Shown here: positions 1-9,254 of the stretch, one piece after another | Position numbering within the stretch: position 1 is the stretch's first letter | Layout: the number at the start of each line of letters is the position of its first letter | NCBI GenBank assembly: GCA_934045075.1 | Contig: OW203726.1 | Location: forward strand, 372,001 to 436,000 | Direction: 5' to 3' | DNA length: 64,000 nucleotides | From: Yponomeuta sedellus | Taxonomy: Eukaryota > Arthropoda > Insecta > Lepidoptera > Yponomeutidae | Made by a program: the position numbers and the translations under genes | Notes under the pieces: model-generated | What the model was told of the DNA's origin: nothing | What the model saw: only the letters and a program-made list of their open reading frames with translations | Database searches by the model: none

Positions 1-67
1 TGTCCCTTAGTCGCCTTTTCCGACACCCGGAAGAATTCGGGTCTATATACGTCTCTGCAAGTCACTA

Positions 68-262
68 GCCTTCTCTTCGAGAGAGAGTATAGGCATAATT
101 ACCACACATGCCCACCACAGATCGACAATTTCGAGCACTGAGGTATTTGCATACCGCAGACACTCAGGTTTCATTACAAAGTTTACCTTTAGCGTTAGCG
201 AGTGGTATTGCTATTATAACTTTAAAAATCTACCTACATAACTTGGAAAACAAAGTCATTGA
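68..262 (-). mobile_element. SINE-C copy (tRNA-headed SINE), head missing
   Basis: Read on the minus strand it has the shared SINE-C body: CAATGACTTTG near the 5' side, an ACCACTCGCTAACG-like middle, then TAATTATGCC and CTCTCTC stretches near the 3' end. The same order recurs at about ten other places in the window. The tRNA-like head expected upstream of CAATGACTTTG is not recognisable here. Confidence 0.65.
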
Positions 263-319
263 TGCATCTCTGTCTGTTTGATTTCGTCGTGACGGATACC
301 TTTGACAATATATTATTTA

Positions 320-508
320 CTAGCTGACCCAGCGATCTTCGTACCGCCTAACAGTCGATTCTTTAATTTTTTTTAATTTTTCTCTCCCTAAGAACCATCC
401 TCGTACTTCAAGGAATATTCTAAAAAAAGAATTAGCGAAATCGGTTCAGCTGCTCTCGAGATTTGCGCTGACCAACACATTCAGCGATTCATTTTTATAT
501 TATAGAGA
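320..508 (-). mobile_element. Helitron-like short repeat, copy 1
   Basis: On the minus strand it begins TCTATAATATAAAAATG and ends GGTCAGCTAG followed by T. A short GC hairpin (GGCG...CGC) precedes the end. A 5' TC, 3' CTAG and a T flank are the terminal signals of Helitrons. It is about 187 bp with no coding capacity. A near-identical copy follows directly and a third lies at 47.2 kb. Assignment to Helitrons is by terminal signals only. Confidence 0.55.
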
Positions 509-511
509 AGA

Positions 512-693
512 CTAGCTGACCCAGCGAACTTCGTACCGCCTAACAGTCGATTTTTTTTTATTTTTCTCTCCCTAAGAACCATCCTAGTACTTCAAGGAAT
601 ATTCTAAAAAAAGAATTAGTGAAATCGGTTCAGCTGCTTTCGAGATTTGCGCTGACCAACACATTCAGCGATTCATTTTTATAGTATAGAGGA
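512..693 (-). mobile_element. Helitron-like short repeat, copy 2 (tandem)
   Basis: This is a head-to-tail neighbour of the preceding copy, separated from it by a few bases, with the same terminal blocks and only scattered differences. On the minus strand it starts TCCTCTATACTATAAAAATG and ends CAGCTAG. Confidence 0.55.
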
Positions 694-740
694 TAAGCTC
701 TTTGTACAGAAATAAATATTGTATATCGAACTGTAAAAAG

Positions 741-844
741 GTCCAAACCGGACTTGGCCCCCATGGTCGAGTATGGGCTATACCTTCATCAGGGAAGCGA
801 CCCGTGCCCCTCGGTGGGGACATAATGGGTTGATGATGATGATG
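741..844 (+). mobile_element. 5S-derived SINE, 3' tail fragment
   Basis: Contains the conserved 3' block (ACTTGGCCCCCATGG, then GACCCGTGCCCC and GGGGACATA) and ends in a (GAT)n run. It closely matches the tail of the copy at 33.3 kb. The 5S-like head is absent, as expected for a 5'-truncated retroposed copy. Confidence 0.7.
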
Positions 845-1171
845 GTAAAGGTCCACGTGTAATAAAATCTCAGTAACAATGACTACGCCTGTCTTCTACT
901 GCTATTTATTTTGTGATGTTTCAAATGCCCCACCTTTTCACCTCTGGGAATATACTTGCGAATAAGCGAATCACTTTTATTCTATTAAGACTCTTTCAGA
1001 GTTCATGCACAGGTGGGGTTGATGCGGGAATTTCCACGTTTATTTCGTATCTTCTTATGCGTTCACCATTTGTCACGAATATTTCAGCGTTACCATGAAA
1101 AAACTACGTCTACCGAAAAAAAATATTTTATTTTTATTTATAGAAAGAAAAAAAAAATTGTAGGTATAATA

Positions 1172-1368
1172 AGCAGCGCTCGTGGCCTAGGCTTAACCAA
1201 GTGATTGGAATCAATCACTTGGTTAAGCCACAACAGGCGCGGTCAGGTACAGGATGGGTGAGCGTCCCGTGACTACCGCTAGTGGCATTTTTCCGAGCGC
1301 TTCCGTGCTTCGCAAGGCACGTTAAGCCGTTGGTGCCGGCTGTCATATAATGGCAGTCGTTAAAAATG
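1172..1368 (+). mobile_element. 5S-derived SINE, 5' half
   Basis: Starts with GCGCTCGTGGCCTAG and carries the 5S-like core GCGCGGTCAGGT...GGATGGGTGA, then the CCGCTAGTGGCA block and GTGCCGGCTGTCAT. The copy stops before the 3' block. It has an unusual perfect hairpin in its head, with arms of 17 nt at 1191-1207 and 1212-1228. Confidence 0.75.
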
Positions 1369-1394
1369 CAATGGCAATGTGGCGCACTTAATGC

Positions 1395-1668
1395 TATAAG
1401 AATTTTCTACCAGTCAAGATATTACATTTTTATTTAATATTATTATATAATACATTAATTAATTTCACATAATACGATTTTATGACTTGGTCCCAAACTA
1501 GGATACCCTGTGCTATGATAACCACGCACGGACATTACAAACATGGAAATATACGCAAATTGAGGCCATTCGTACTAATTTAGTAAGGCGGCCTTCAGTG
1601 GGAGTCGGACCCACGACCTTGGTTTCAGTAGTCAAGTGTGTTAACCGCTAGACCATCGAGGCAGTCAT
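1395..1668 (-). mobile_element. tRNA-derived SINE (Metulj-like tail)
   Basis: On the minus strand bases 1662-1591 form a tRNA-like head: an A-box-like TGGTCTAGCGG, a TAACACACTTGACTACTGAAA region and a B-box-like GGTCCGACTCCC. It is followed by a GGGTATCCTAGTTTGGGACC tail shared with the 46.7-kb SINE. The acceptor stem has mismatches and the anticodon loop is oversized, so this is not a working tRNA gene. Confidence 0.55.
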
Positions 1669-1813
1669 ATATTATAAAGTTTACATTATGAGTGTATGTG
1701 TGTGTGTGTGATTTTACAACCAGCGACGTTTTCTATAGATTAGTACAAACACAAGAAAAATAAAAACTCCTTTTCTTATGCGGCTAACAACAGTCAAAAT
1801 AGCATATTTCATT

Positions 1814-1934
1814 ACAAGTGCGGAAAGGCTGTCATTGCAAAGAGTTCCGACAAAATAATGTCGACCCGAGCCGAGGCGCAGCCGAAGGCGAGGGTTGACA
1901 GTCGGAACAAGTTCAATGACGGTTCCGCACGTGT
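1814..1934. repeat. Foldback repeat with GC-rich centre
   Basis: Imperfect inverted arms (ACAAGTGCGG...GTTCCGAC against GTCGGAAC...CCGCACGTGT) flank a centre of the form GAGGCGCAGCCGAAGGCGAG. The centre resembles the repeated module near 26.4 kb. No coding potential; probably a MITE. Confidence 0.5.
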
Positions 1935-1999
1935 ACTGAACGACTATTTTAAATAGAGTTGCGAAAAAAATAAGCAATTTAATAAGAAAAATTATTTGG

Positions 2000-2639
2000 A
2001 AAATGGCGCCAACCGTAAAAAAATATAAGCAGAGATTTTTTTTTCACCCATTCTAGTAGGCAACGGGAATTATGCCCCTACAGCCAAGTCTTCAGTAGAT
2101 TTTTTTTATTGATATGAAATGAAAATGAAATTTAATGAGATGAAATGAAATGAAACCTAACTTAACTCATTTAATCAAATCATTAAATCTGATATTGAAA
2201 CAAATTAGTAGCTCATAAAAACTTCTATGATTTTTTTAGTAAAAACTTCATCGTTAGTTTTTCTTTTTTTGACAGTTGGGAAAGAAAACGCACAAGTGCG
2301 GGAAAGGTAAAAAAAAGTACGAGTGTGTAATAGCCCACATCCCGCACGCTAAACGTCCCTGTAATACGTCACTTTTTGAGCAACTGTATTAAAAAAGAAG
2401 TTAGTTGTGTACATCCAACAGCACATCGACTCCTACACATTTGCAATCTATTCTGTACCATAGATTTAAATTATTTTTTCTTTCTCGAAGGCACTTGATT
2501 TGAAAAAGCAGAGCTGGAAAACCACTACGCAAATTCGATTGTTTTTACGCCCACTTTACATTTGATTAATTTTCTAATTATACAACGCTCCCGAGCCCTC
2601 CTCTCTTACGGCTAAAATTACAACATTACAATGTAATTT
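2000..2639. other. No assignable feature (AT-rich, short simple repeats)
   Basis: Contains a TGAAATGAAAA-type simple repeat near 2115-2155 and a CGCACAAGTGCGGG segment near 2290 that may belong to the foldback family just upstream. Nothing coding is visible. Confidence 0.5.
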
Positions 2640-2850
2640 GCATCGACGACCCTTGCTCAGTCAATATTTATACCGCGAATAATGACGCGAATCGGCCGGC
2701 GCGTCCCAATCATAACACGACCCGGAACTTACCGAATCACACAGTTAATTACAAGTTATCGATAAAATCGAATCACTATTGGAGCAATAGTCGCTCGCCG
2801 CCTCCATTCGATCGAGTGTGGACCGGGCCCACAACTCTACTATTCCTTAG
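2640..2850. other. GC-rich non-repeat island
   Basis: CpG-containing unique sequence in an AT-rich background, with AGTTAATTACAAG and ATCGATAAAATCG motifs. It has no open frame of note and no match to the repeat families seen here. Possibly host regulatory sequence; this is inference only. Confidence 0.3.
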
Positions 2851-3075
2851 ATGTCCACACACGATGTCTGTAAATAGTTGCCAGTTCTATGTATAAGTTC
2901 TACGTTTGAGATTACTAATTTTATTACTGTTAATTAAGGACCAAATGACTTAAAAAGACTAATTATTATAAAAAAAAATATAATAAAATTTTTTTTATTT
3001 TTTTTTGGGTTTCAACCCATACTCTCTCAGAGAGAGAGATTAGGGAAAGAAGTAATGAAAAAGTAAATAAGTATT

Positions 3076-3243
3076 AAAAACCTATTTAGAGGCTAAAAAT
3101 TCCACCCATGCCGGGATTCGAACCCGCGTCCTCTAGCTATCCGTGCCAGCGGACGCGGGTTCGAATCCCGGCATGGGTGGAATTTTTAGCCTCTAAATAG
3201 GTTTTTAAAATTGTCCTTAGCACGGGTTAGTGCATTAAAAATA
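3076..3243 (+). mobile_element. TL repeat, perfect 56-bp-arm hairpin
   Basis: Arms 3076-3131 and 3151-3206 are exact reverse complements around a 19-nt loop. Each arm holds the T-arm half of the tRNA-like segment (GGGTTCGAATCCC). The sense 3' end follows (CCTTAGCACGGGTTAGTGCA then an A/T-rich TAAAAATAAAAATAG run). I read it as a 5'-inverted, severely truncated insertion of the TL family. Confidence 0.75.
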
Positions 3244-3330
3244 AAAATAGTAATTTATATTACTTTTTTTATTTTATTTAATTTTAATTTTTAAATTACT
3301 TATGTAAATAAGTAATTTAGTATAATGTAT

Positions 3331-3425
3331 GACTTGGCACCCGTGGTGGAGTATGGCCTAACCTTTCTGCGATCCGAAGAGATCAGTGCCCCAACAGTGG
3401 GGACATATAAAGGGTTGATATCGAT
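3331..3425 (+). mobile_element. 5S-derived SINE, 3' tail fragment
   Basis: Matches the family's 3' block (GACTTGGCACCCGTGGTGG, GTATGGCCTAACC, then GGGGACATA and GGGTTGATATCGAT). 5'-truncated. Confidence 0.65.
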
Positions 3426-3847
3426 TCTAGATAAAGATAGATAATGTGGTTTTAAAAAAAAAAGAAAAAAAAAATGTCATATAAATTATTACATTATGTT
3501 TGGACACAGACCTCTTACAAGTTTACAAGTTTATCTTATGATAGTTTCTTGGTATATCAATTGAAATACCATGTTGGCTCGAAATGGAATGGATGAAATA
3601 GCATTTATACCATGCAATAAGTACAAAAACTGAGATAAAATTAATATTAGAATGTCCGAAATTGATATTAGAAAATTTTGTCCGAATTATATATATTCTG
3701 ACAAAAAGTCTAGTAAGTTGATCCGGTCACAAATCAATAATGTGTAGTGCATACGAAAGATTGAGTTACTAAATTAGGTCACTTTATTGAAAAAATAGAC
3801 ACACGAAAACATTATTTTACTAGATAACTCAAATACCTAATGCTAAA

Positions 3848-3985
3848 ACGACCTCTATAGCGCAGCGGTAACGCATCTCCCTACCATGCAAGAGGTCCCG
3901 GGCTCGGACCTCGGCTGGGGATAAAAAAAACCCAGGTCTTGGATGTTTACATGTTTATGATGTCTCTGTTATGAGCAATTAACAT
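3848..3985 (+). mobile_element. tRNA-derived SINE (Metulj-like)
   Basis: The tRNA-like head has an A-box-like ATAGCGCAGCGGTAACGC and a degraded B box (GGGCTCGGACCTCGG). The shared tail CAGGTCTTGGATGTTTACATG follows. The same head and tail occur at 46.74 kb, and a related one at 12.05 kb. Confidence 0.65.
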
Positions 3986-4003
3986 ATTTTTTCTTTAAAA
4001 AAA

Positions 4004-4153
4004 TAACCTATTTAGAGGCTAAAAATTCCTAACACGCCGGGATTCGAACCCGCGACCTCTGGCTATCCGTGCCAGCGCTCTTTCCAACTGAGGTAATCGG
4101 CGACTTACCGGCATCAGTGAAATTTCAAACCTCTTTACGATATTCTCTTTATT
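4004..4153 (-). mobile_element. TL repeat copy (tRNA-like core)
   Basis: On the minus strand it carries the TL core: TTTCACTGATGCC, a diverged A-box region, AGCGCTGGCACGGATAGCC, GGGTTCGAATCCCGGC, then TTTTTAGCCTCTAAATAGG. Diverged from consensus near the acceptor end. Confidence 0.7.
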
Positions 4154-4749
4154 ATTATTTTTTTGTTTTAAAGAAGAAAAACATTTATTATCCCCACGCC
4201 ACAATAACAAAACAAACTTAAAACACATTACTAAATAACATAAAAAAATAAAAGAACACTAAAGGTCACGGCGCGTCACTGCCGCTATAAACGGCAACTG
4301 ACTCAGCATACGCTGATGGGCAAGCTTTCAGCGCTGATTTTCAGTCAGTGCCAGGTGCTCCGCGAGCGCTACAGACTGCGGTGTGGTGCAAGCATGGGAA
4401 ATACCATACTGAATAGAATACTTATGTATGTAACATAGATTAATAGTTATATAAAATAGAATACGTAATATGCATACACAATGAATATGTAATACGCATA
4501 CAGAATGAACTTTTCTTTTCTTCTTTTTCAAACACTCTGGAAGCATTGCCACGCTGCACCGCCAAAGAGTTCTTTAACTTCTTTTGTTTTTAATAGTTTA
4601 AGTGCATGTGGGTGTACGTATGAGTGTATGTATGTGTGTATGTGTTGACAAATATTTGCTCTATTTTTTTTATGTGTATCATTGTTTTACTTTTAGTGTA
4701 ATATAATAACTGTATTCTCTATTATAACTTAATTGAACATCTATCCATT

Positions 4750-5110
4750 TAGCAAACGCGAGGCCGAATCGAGCGGCGGTCTATTTTAATACAAAGGAGT
4801 CCATTCTCCGGTCCCCGGCGGGCGTCGAGTGCCGCTGAAATAATACGAGTTGAAAATTGATTTCGCGCTGAAAATGATTTTTCCCGAGCGGTCGGCGCGC
4901 TCTGTTTGAGCTGGCATTAGGCGCGAATTGGAACGTGCCTCGAAGACGTCGTGCTCGCTCACTTATTTGAGTTTCAATTATCGCGTCCCTCGGCAAACAG
5001 CCCGATATGCATAATGTCGACCGCCGCTGATCTCTTCCAGGATTCGCGGCTGAGCAAATAGGTCGGCCCGCGAATGTATTGGCGGGAGAAACTGCTCGCA
5101 CGGTCGACCC
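4750..5110. other. GC-rich non-repeat island upstream of a candidate exon
   Basis: About 360 bp of CpG-rich unique sequence that ends shortly before the candidate secreted-protein exon at 5280. The composition would suit a promoter or 5' UTR, but no TATA box or initiator can be assigned with confidence. A minus-strand open frame runs through it with no recognisable motif. Confidence 0.3.
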
Positions 5111-5279
5111 ACGCTACGGAACCTTTCGCTTAAAATATTCGCTTGTACCACTCACGTAACGGTGTTTGAGGAGCACTAACCTTTGTCAACCTACGAGTGT
5201 GTTCTATTTCCTTCACGTTAGTACCTTTTTTTTCTATTCTGAGATAGTATATTCTTTATTGTATGTTCTAGAAATTGCT

Positions 5280-5460
5280 ATGTTAAGAGACTTAAACAAT
5301 AACATAGAACAGTTCAATTGGCGGGCTGTGTATTGGCAGCGAATATTTGCTTTAGTTTTACTGATTTCATTCAGTCAAACAATTACTCAATCAAGTGCAC
5401 GAGAGCAGGTTCTCGTCCATCCTTTTGTCCTCAGCCAGCCTCCAGATACTGCCGATACAG
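5280..5460 (+). CDS. Candidate first coding exon of a secreted or membrane protein
   Basis: An ATG opens a 60-codon frame whose residues about 19-37 are hydrophobic (RIFALVLLISFS core) and are followed by a plausible signal-peptidase site after QSSA. The frame reaches a good splice donor (ACAG|GTACT) at 5460/5461, which would leave a phase-1 junction; the frame itself stays open to 5504. The exon follows a GC-rich island, as a promoter-proximal exon might. I do not recognise the protein, and no downstream exon was identified. A chance open frame of this length is quite possible, so this is a candidate only. Confidence 0.3.
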
Positions 5461-5607
5461 GTACTAAAATTCTGCCTCTGATCGACAGAGTCGATCTGAT
5501 CTAACTGGTTTTATTATTTGCTGCCTATTTGGTTAAGCGGTAACAATTTTAATCCTTAACGTTATGACGGTCGTGGGGTTCACGGCAGAGACATGGCTTT
5601 AGTGTCA

Positions 5608-5905
5608 ATATCAACTTTGCCCCCACTGCTTGGGCACGGGGCTCTTCCTGCATCGCAGGAAGGTTAGGCCAATCTCCACCACAGGGGCCAAGTCAGGATT
5701 GGTGGAGGATTCTAGTCGGTCTTACGGTCAGAAGTTATCAAGCTGCCCATAGGGCCTCTGACATAGCTTGACGCGTGGCATTCCAAGACAGCCGGCACCA
5801 ACGGCTTAACGTGCCTTGTAAAGCACGGTTGCGTTCAGACAAAATGCTACTAGCGGTAGTAACAGGACGGTCACCCATCGTGGCAACATTGTTTCATGTC
5901 ACAAA
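5608..5905 (-). mobile_element. 5S-derived SINE, 5'-truncated
   Basis: The plus strand reads the reverse of the family: CCCCCACTGCTTGGGC, ATCGCAGGAAGGTTAGGCC, GGGGCCAAGTC, GAAGTTATCAAGC, CAGCCGGCACCAACGGC, then GGACGGTCACCCATC at the 5S-like core. It ends near the core without the GCGCTCGTGG head. Confidence 0.75.
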
Positions 5906-6433
5906 AAACTACATGCGCGTGGCGATGGCCTACATTCTGCCACCGACCTACCTGTTGATTGGACGTATTGATTTTGTTTGGTAAAGGACCTAATTAAAAA
6001 CTAAACTAAAATCTAATGAAATGAAATGAAATGAAATAGTTTATTTCCAAACATAGTAACAGTTGAAGCTTAAATTATAACTTAAAGATAACACATTTAG
6101 GTAGCAAAAAATATAACTTCTAAAGTAACAATGCCCCCACACTAGGCACAGCCTGTATCGTGGGCGACAAGTTCAGAATGGTTTTACAAAATGGGTGGCG
6201 TGTTCTTGAGCAACATTGGAAAATTATGTTTAGATACGTAAAACTGATCAAATTAAATCTAAATTAAAATACATGTTTTTTTCTTTTTCCCTTCCTTTCT
6301 CCTTTTAAATGTACATCTAAAGGTGATTTTAAATATAGTGTATTCCTAAAATATATATGTATGTAGATATATATATATCTGTGTATTTGTGTCTATATAG
6401 AATAATATACTATAACCTATATAAACAATGAAT

Positions 6434-6540
6434 TGTGTGTGTGTGTGTGTGTATGTGTGTGTGTGTGTATATGTGTGTGAGGGTGTGTATGTGTGTGTAT
6501 GTGCGTGTGTGTGTGTGTGTGTATGTGTGTATGTGTTTAT
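6434..6540. repeat. (GT)n microsatellite, interrupted
   Basis: About 100 bp of TG repeats with AT interruptions inside the 3' UTR of the LINE. It produces spurious Cys/Val-rich open frames in two plus-strand frames. Confidence 0.9.
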
Positions 6541-6609
6541 GCCTATATTCTGTTGTAATTTCCTACTGTGTAGTTGTAATTGTAATTACCTACTGTGTAG
6601 TAATACCCT

Positions 6610-7345
6610 TTAGACATTTAGCAAGACTTCAGTACTTTCATAATTCAGATTTCTTAGCCAGTCAAGTATAGCCTTCTTAGCATCCCGAACTGAAGAACTC
6701 TTTATGTCACATTGCTTAACAGCTTTGTTATACAAGAAGGGGTGGAGGAATCCTGCAAGTCTTTGAGCGAATTTCGTCTTTGTGGGTGCTACATGTATTC
6801 TAAATACTCTGCGAGCCAGGAGATCTTGGTAAACTGAGGAGTTAATCACCTCGCGATGTTTGCTAACGCACACCCTGAAGACAAAAAAATGCCGTACCGT
6901 AAGGACCCTGCATTCACTAAATAGGGTAGTGGTTGAGAACCTTCTTGGTTTCTTATACATCACCTTCAAGATTGCGCGTTGCGCTCTTTCCAGTGATATT
7001 ATATGCGTTTTGGCAGCACCTCCCCAGCATGTAATGCAATAGCCCAGCACAGACTGACACAAAGCCAGGTAAACTAATCTTAAGGTTTCTCTTTTTGCCG
7101 AGTTTCGGAGAAGCCTCATAATGTTGATCAGTTTTCTAGCTCTGCTTGAGAGGTGTGCAATGTGTTTCTCAAAATTAAGCTTCTCGTCAAGAGTTATGCC
7201 CAGATACCGCAGGCTATCCACCCGCTCAATTTTAACGCAGGTGCACGTGGCAGGCAACCCTTGGCAAGAGTGCAGGCATAATTGTAATTTAGAGTTAGGT
7301 CTTGAGGAGAATGTCTTGTGAAAAGCTAGGTATTTTAGTGCACTG
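6610..7345 (-). pseudogene. LINE reverse transcriptase, C-terminal fragment
   Basis: The open frame runs from about 7345 to a stop at 6612-6610, roughly 245 codons. It includes the post-palm region typical of jockey/CR1-clade enzymes: a VDSLRYLGITLDEKLNFEKH block, then RARKLINIMRLLR, then a LCQSVLGYCITCWGG block and RAQRAILKV. The endonuclease, the fingers and palm, and the YADD box are absent, so this piece cannot be active. The frame has no internal stop, which suggests a fairly recent insertion. No genuine start codon is needed, since this is the tail of a longer polyprotein. Clade placement is from motif layout only. Confidence 0.75.
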
Positions 7346-7685
7346 AGGTTTGGGGATCCCTAGACTTCCCCGTCTATCCCCAAGAGCTCTTTCCCCAGAA
7401 AGCTACCTACCTGCATTATTGTCTGTAGGTACAGAGAAAAATTTCACAAAATTAATACAGATAAAATTGTCTTTTAGTGATATTTTTTTATTTATTAAGA
7501 TATATTGCTTCAAACTTGATTAGATTTGCGCGGCTAAATGTGGGCTGCGAAGGTTTGACGCTGACGTGAAGTGACGTCAGCGGACCGTGGACGTCGGGAG
7601 TCACGTGGTGCGCCCCCCCAACCTCCTCCCTCCCCCTTCACGCGTATCCAGTGTCCAATAGGTCTGAGGATGGTCTAAGTAAGAC

Positions 7686-7737
7686 GATGTTACGATCAAG
7701 TATGAATACATTGGTATTCATACTTGATCGTAACATC
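7686..7737. repeat. Perfect palindrome, 24-bp arms
   Basis: Arms 7686-7709 and 7714-7737 are exact reverse complements around a 4-nt loop. It directly abuts the 5S-derived SINE on its right. It may be a template-switch scar; no transcript evidence. Confidence 0.85.
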
Positions 7738-7740
7738 CTT

Positions 7741-8008
7741 TATACGTCCCCATTGCTGTGGCACGGGTCTTATCCTGTATCGGAGGAAGATTCGGTTTTA
7801 GTCCACCACGGGGGTCAAGTCCGGGTTAGTGGAGGATTGTAGGACAGTGTCAGGCTTTACTGTCAGAAGTTATCAAGCAGCCTATAAGGCCTCTGACATG
7901 GCTCAACGACTGCCAGTAAATGACAGCCGGCACCAACGGCTTAACGTGCCACTAGGGGTAGACACGAGATGGTCACCTGTTGTTGCTTAACCTCAGTGAT
8001 CGATTACA
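7741..8008 (-). mobile_element. 5S-derived SINE, internally deleted
   Basis: Carries the 3' block and middle (GAAGTTATCAAGCAGCC, GACAGCCGGCACCAACGGC). The stretch between GCTTAACGTGCC and the CACTAGGGGTAGAC block is lost. It ends in TGTTGTTGCTTAACC, the family's 5' region. Confidence 0.7.
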
Positions 8009-8034
8009 ATATATACAATATATATTGTATATAT

Positions 8035-8057
8035 TGTAATATATATATATATACATA

Positions 8058-8107
<50 letters not shown>

Positions 8108-8140
8108 TATATATTATATATATGTGTATATATATATTAC
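8035..8140. repeat. (TA)n microsatellite
   Basis: Long TA-rich tract with a few G/C interruptions (TATGTGTATA). It bounds the left side of the inverted THAP-exon copy. Confidence 0.9.
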
Positions 8141-8315
8141 AAAATAAGGAGAAAGTGGCTAACGCTTGCTAGAAGATGTTCAATATCATTGACATCTACA
8201 AGTACCAGCTATTTTTGTGAAGACCACTTTGATGTAGGTAAGCCAAATATTCTAAAAGTATTGTACGATAAAATTTAAATACGAGTATGTACTTAGGTAC
8301 AAAATAGTTTTAGAT

Positions 8316-8318
<3 letters not shown>
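8141..8318 (+). pseudogene. Inverted duplicate of the THAP exon region
   Basis: 178 bp that appear identical to the reverse complement of 9174-9351. The copy encodes the second half of the THAP domain (RRKWL, then YFCEDHFD) plus the donor GTAAGC and the start of the intron. It lacks the start codon and the first two zinc-ligand cysteines, so it cannot specify a zinc finger. It is bounded on both sides by TA microsatellites, which points to a TA-tract-mediated rearrangement rather than transposition. Confidence 0.85.

Positions 8319-8384
<66 letters not shown>
8319..8384. repeat. (TA)33 microsatellite at the centre of a palindrome
   Basis: An uninterrupted TA run. The 55 bp on its left (8264-8318) and right (8385-8439) are inverted copies of each other, so the tract sits at a symmetry axis. 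Confidence 0.9.
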
Positions 8385-8387
<3 letters not shown>

Positions 8388-8436
8388 ATCTAAAACTATT
8401 TTGTACCTAAGTACATACTCGTATTTAAATTTTATC

Positions 8437-8439
<3 letters not shown>
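8385..8439 (-). repeat. Partial copy of the THAP-intron segment
   Basis: Same orientation as 9174-9228 and inverted relative to 8264-8318. Followed by a further TA run to about 8469. Confidence 0.85.
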
Positions 8440-8471
<32 letters not shown>

Positions 8472-8897
8472 GAAGCATTACAAAGGAAAATTAGCTCTGC
8501 TTGTTTATATCAAACTTAGCACAGCAACAGAAGTTACTGTAAGGTTAGTTAGTTTGTAATCTATGACTTATTCAGTTCTCACTTGTTCATTTAAGGTTAT
8601 TTCCTCATGTTTATTTTAAAATCTTCTATTGCCTGCCTGTTCTCTCGCATCGTCACGGAAAATAAATTAAAGTGACCTTTAAAAAAGTATCGCATATAAT
8701 GCTTTCCTTACAATACGGGTGTTGACACATGTTACCAATTCATGTTAAGTTATTTTTTTTAATTAAAGACCGTATTTAAAAACGTATAATAACATTCTAA
8801 GAATATATTTATATGCCATAAAATAAATAAAAATGGTTTAAATTGCATTATTTAATACCCATTATCACGTGACTGCGAACGTTAATCAAAGCGCGGG

Positions 8898-8905
8898 TGA
8901 CGTCA
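8898..8905 (+). promoter_or_regulatory. CRE-type octamer in the left terminal repeat
   Basis: A perfect palindromic TGACGTCA about 100 bp upstream of the plus-strand start codon. The same octamer lies about 90 bp upstream of the minus-strand start codon in the other terminal repeat, embedded in the same flanking bases. This suggests the terminal repeats double as promoters. Confidence 0.5.
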
Positions 8906-9000
8906 CTGACCGCTAAACAAAACAAGCTCACGTAGTCAAAAGTATCACCGGCGAACTAATTTCAACGATATTATTATAATATTATTGTAATATTATAACA

Positions 9001-9128
9001 ATGGAGACTGGATTCATCAAAGGAAGTAGTTCTAACTTACCGAAGATAGATTCGTTGATGGTGGCAAGTAATTTTGCCTGAAATAAGAATTTTTGTGCAG
9101 CGGAGCTTAGAAACGTAAAAATGTCATT
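9001..9128 (+). pseudogene. First exon of the transposon's second gene, broken by a stop
   Basis: The ATG begins a 42-codon frame (METGFIKGSSSNLPKIDSLM, continuing to a CAAELRNVKMS segment) that ends at a consensus donor TCATT|GTAAGT. An in-frame TGA at 9079-9081 interrupts it after residue 26, so it cannot be expressed as a full exon product. The frame clearly resumes after the stop, which argues for a decayed gene rather than chance. It resembles the N-terminus of SWIM-finger/YqaJ-type proteins that I recall from insect and cnidarian transposable elements; that identity is inferred. No downstream exon is present. Confidence 0.5.
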
Positions 9129-9254
9129 GTAAGTACGTTTGAAATACTGGGTTAGTGGGTAAAGTCAAAACTACCTATCTAAAACTATTTTGTACCTAAG
9201 TACATACTCGTATTTAAATTTTATCGTACAATACTTTTAGAATATTTGGCTTAC

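Larger units (their letters stand above)
6015..7345 (-). mobile_element. Jockey/CR1-type LINE, 5'-truncated copy
   Basis: A minus-strand non-LTR element. The coding remnant (C-terminal part of the reverse transcriptase protein) is at the right and a 3' UTR at the left. The UTR contains a CACACTAGGCACAGCCTGT block also found near 24.1 kb, a large GT/CA microsatellite, and a terminal (TTTCA)n run at 6040-6017. It is truncated upstream of about 7345. Confidence 0.65.

Noticed and set aside
4781..5101. 106-codon minus-strand open frame in the GC-rich island
   Set aside because: GC-rich sequence has few stops by chance; no motif and no start or splice context.
6428..6671. Cys/Val-rich small proteins in two frames
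   Set aside because: Direct translation of a GT microsatellite in a LINE 3' UTR.
7969..8172. Tyr/Ile-rich open frame
   Set aside because: Translation of TA microsatellites.
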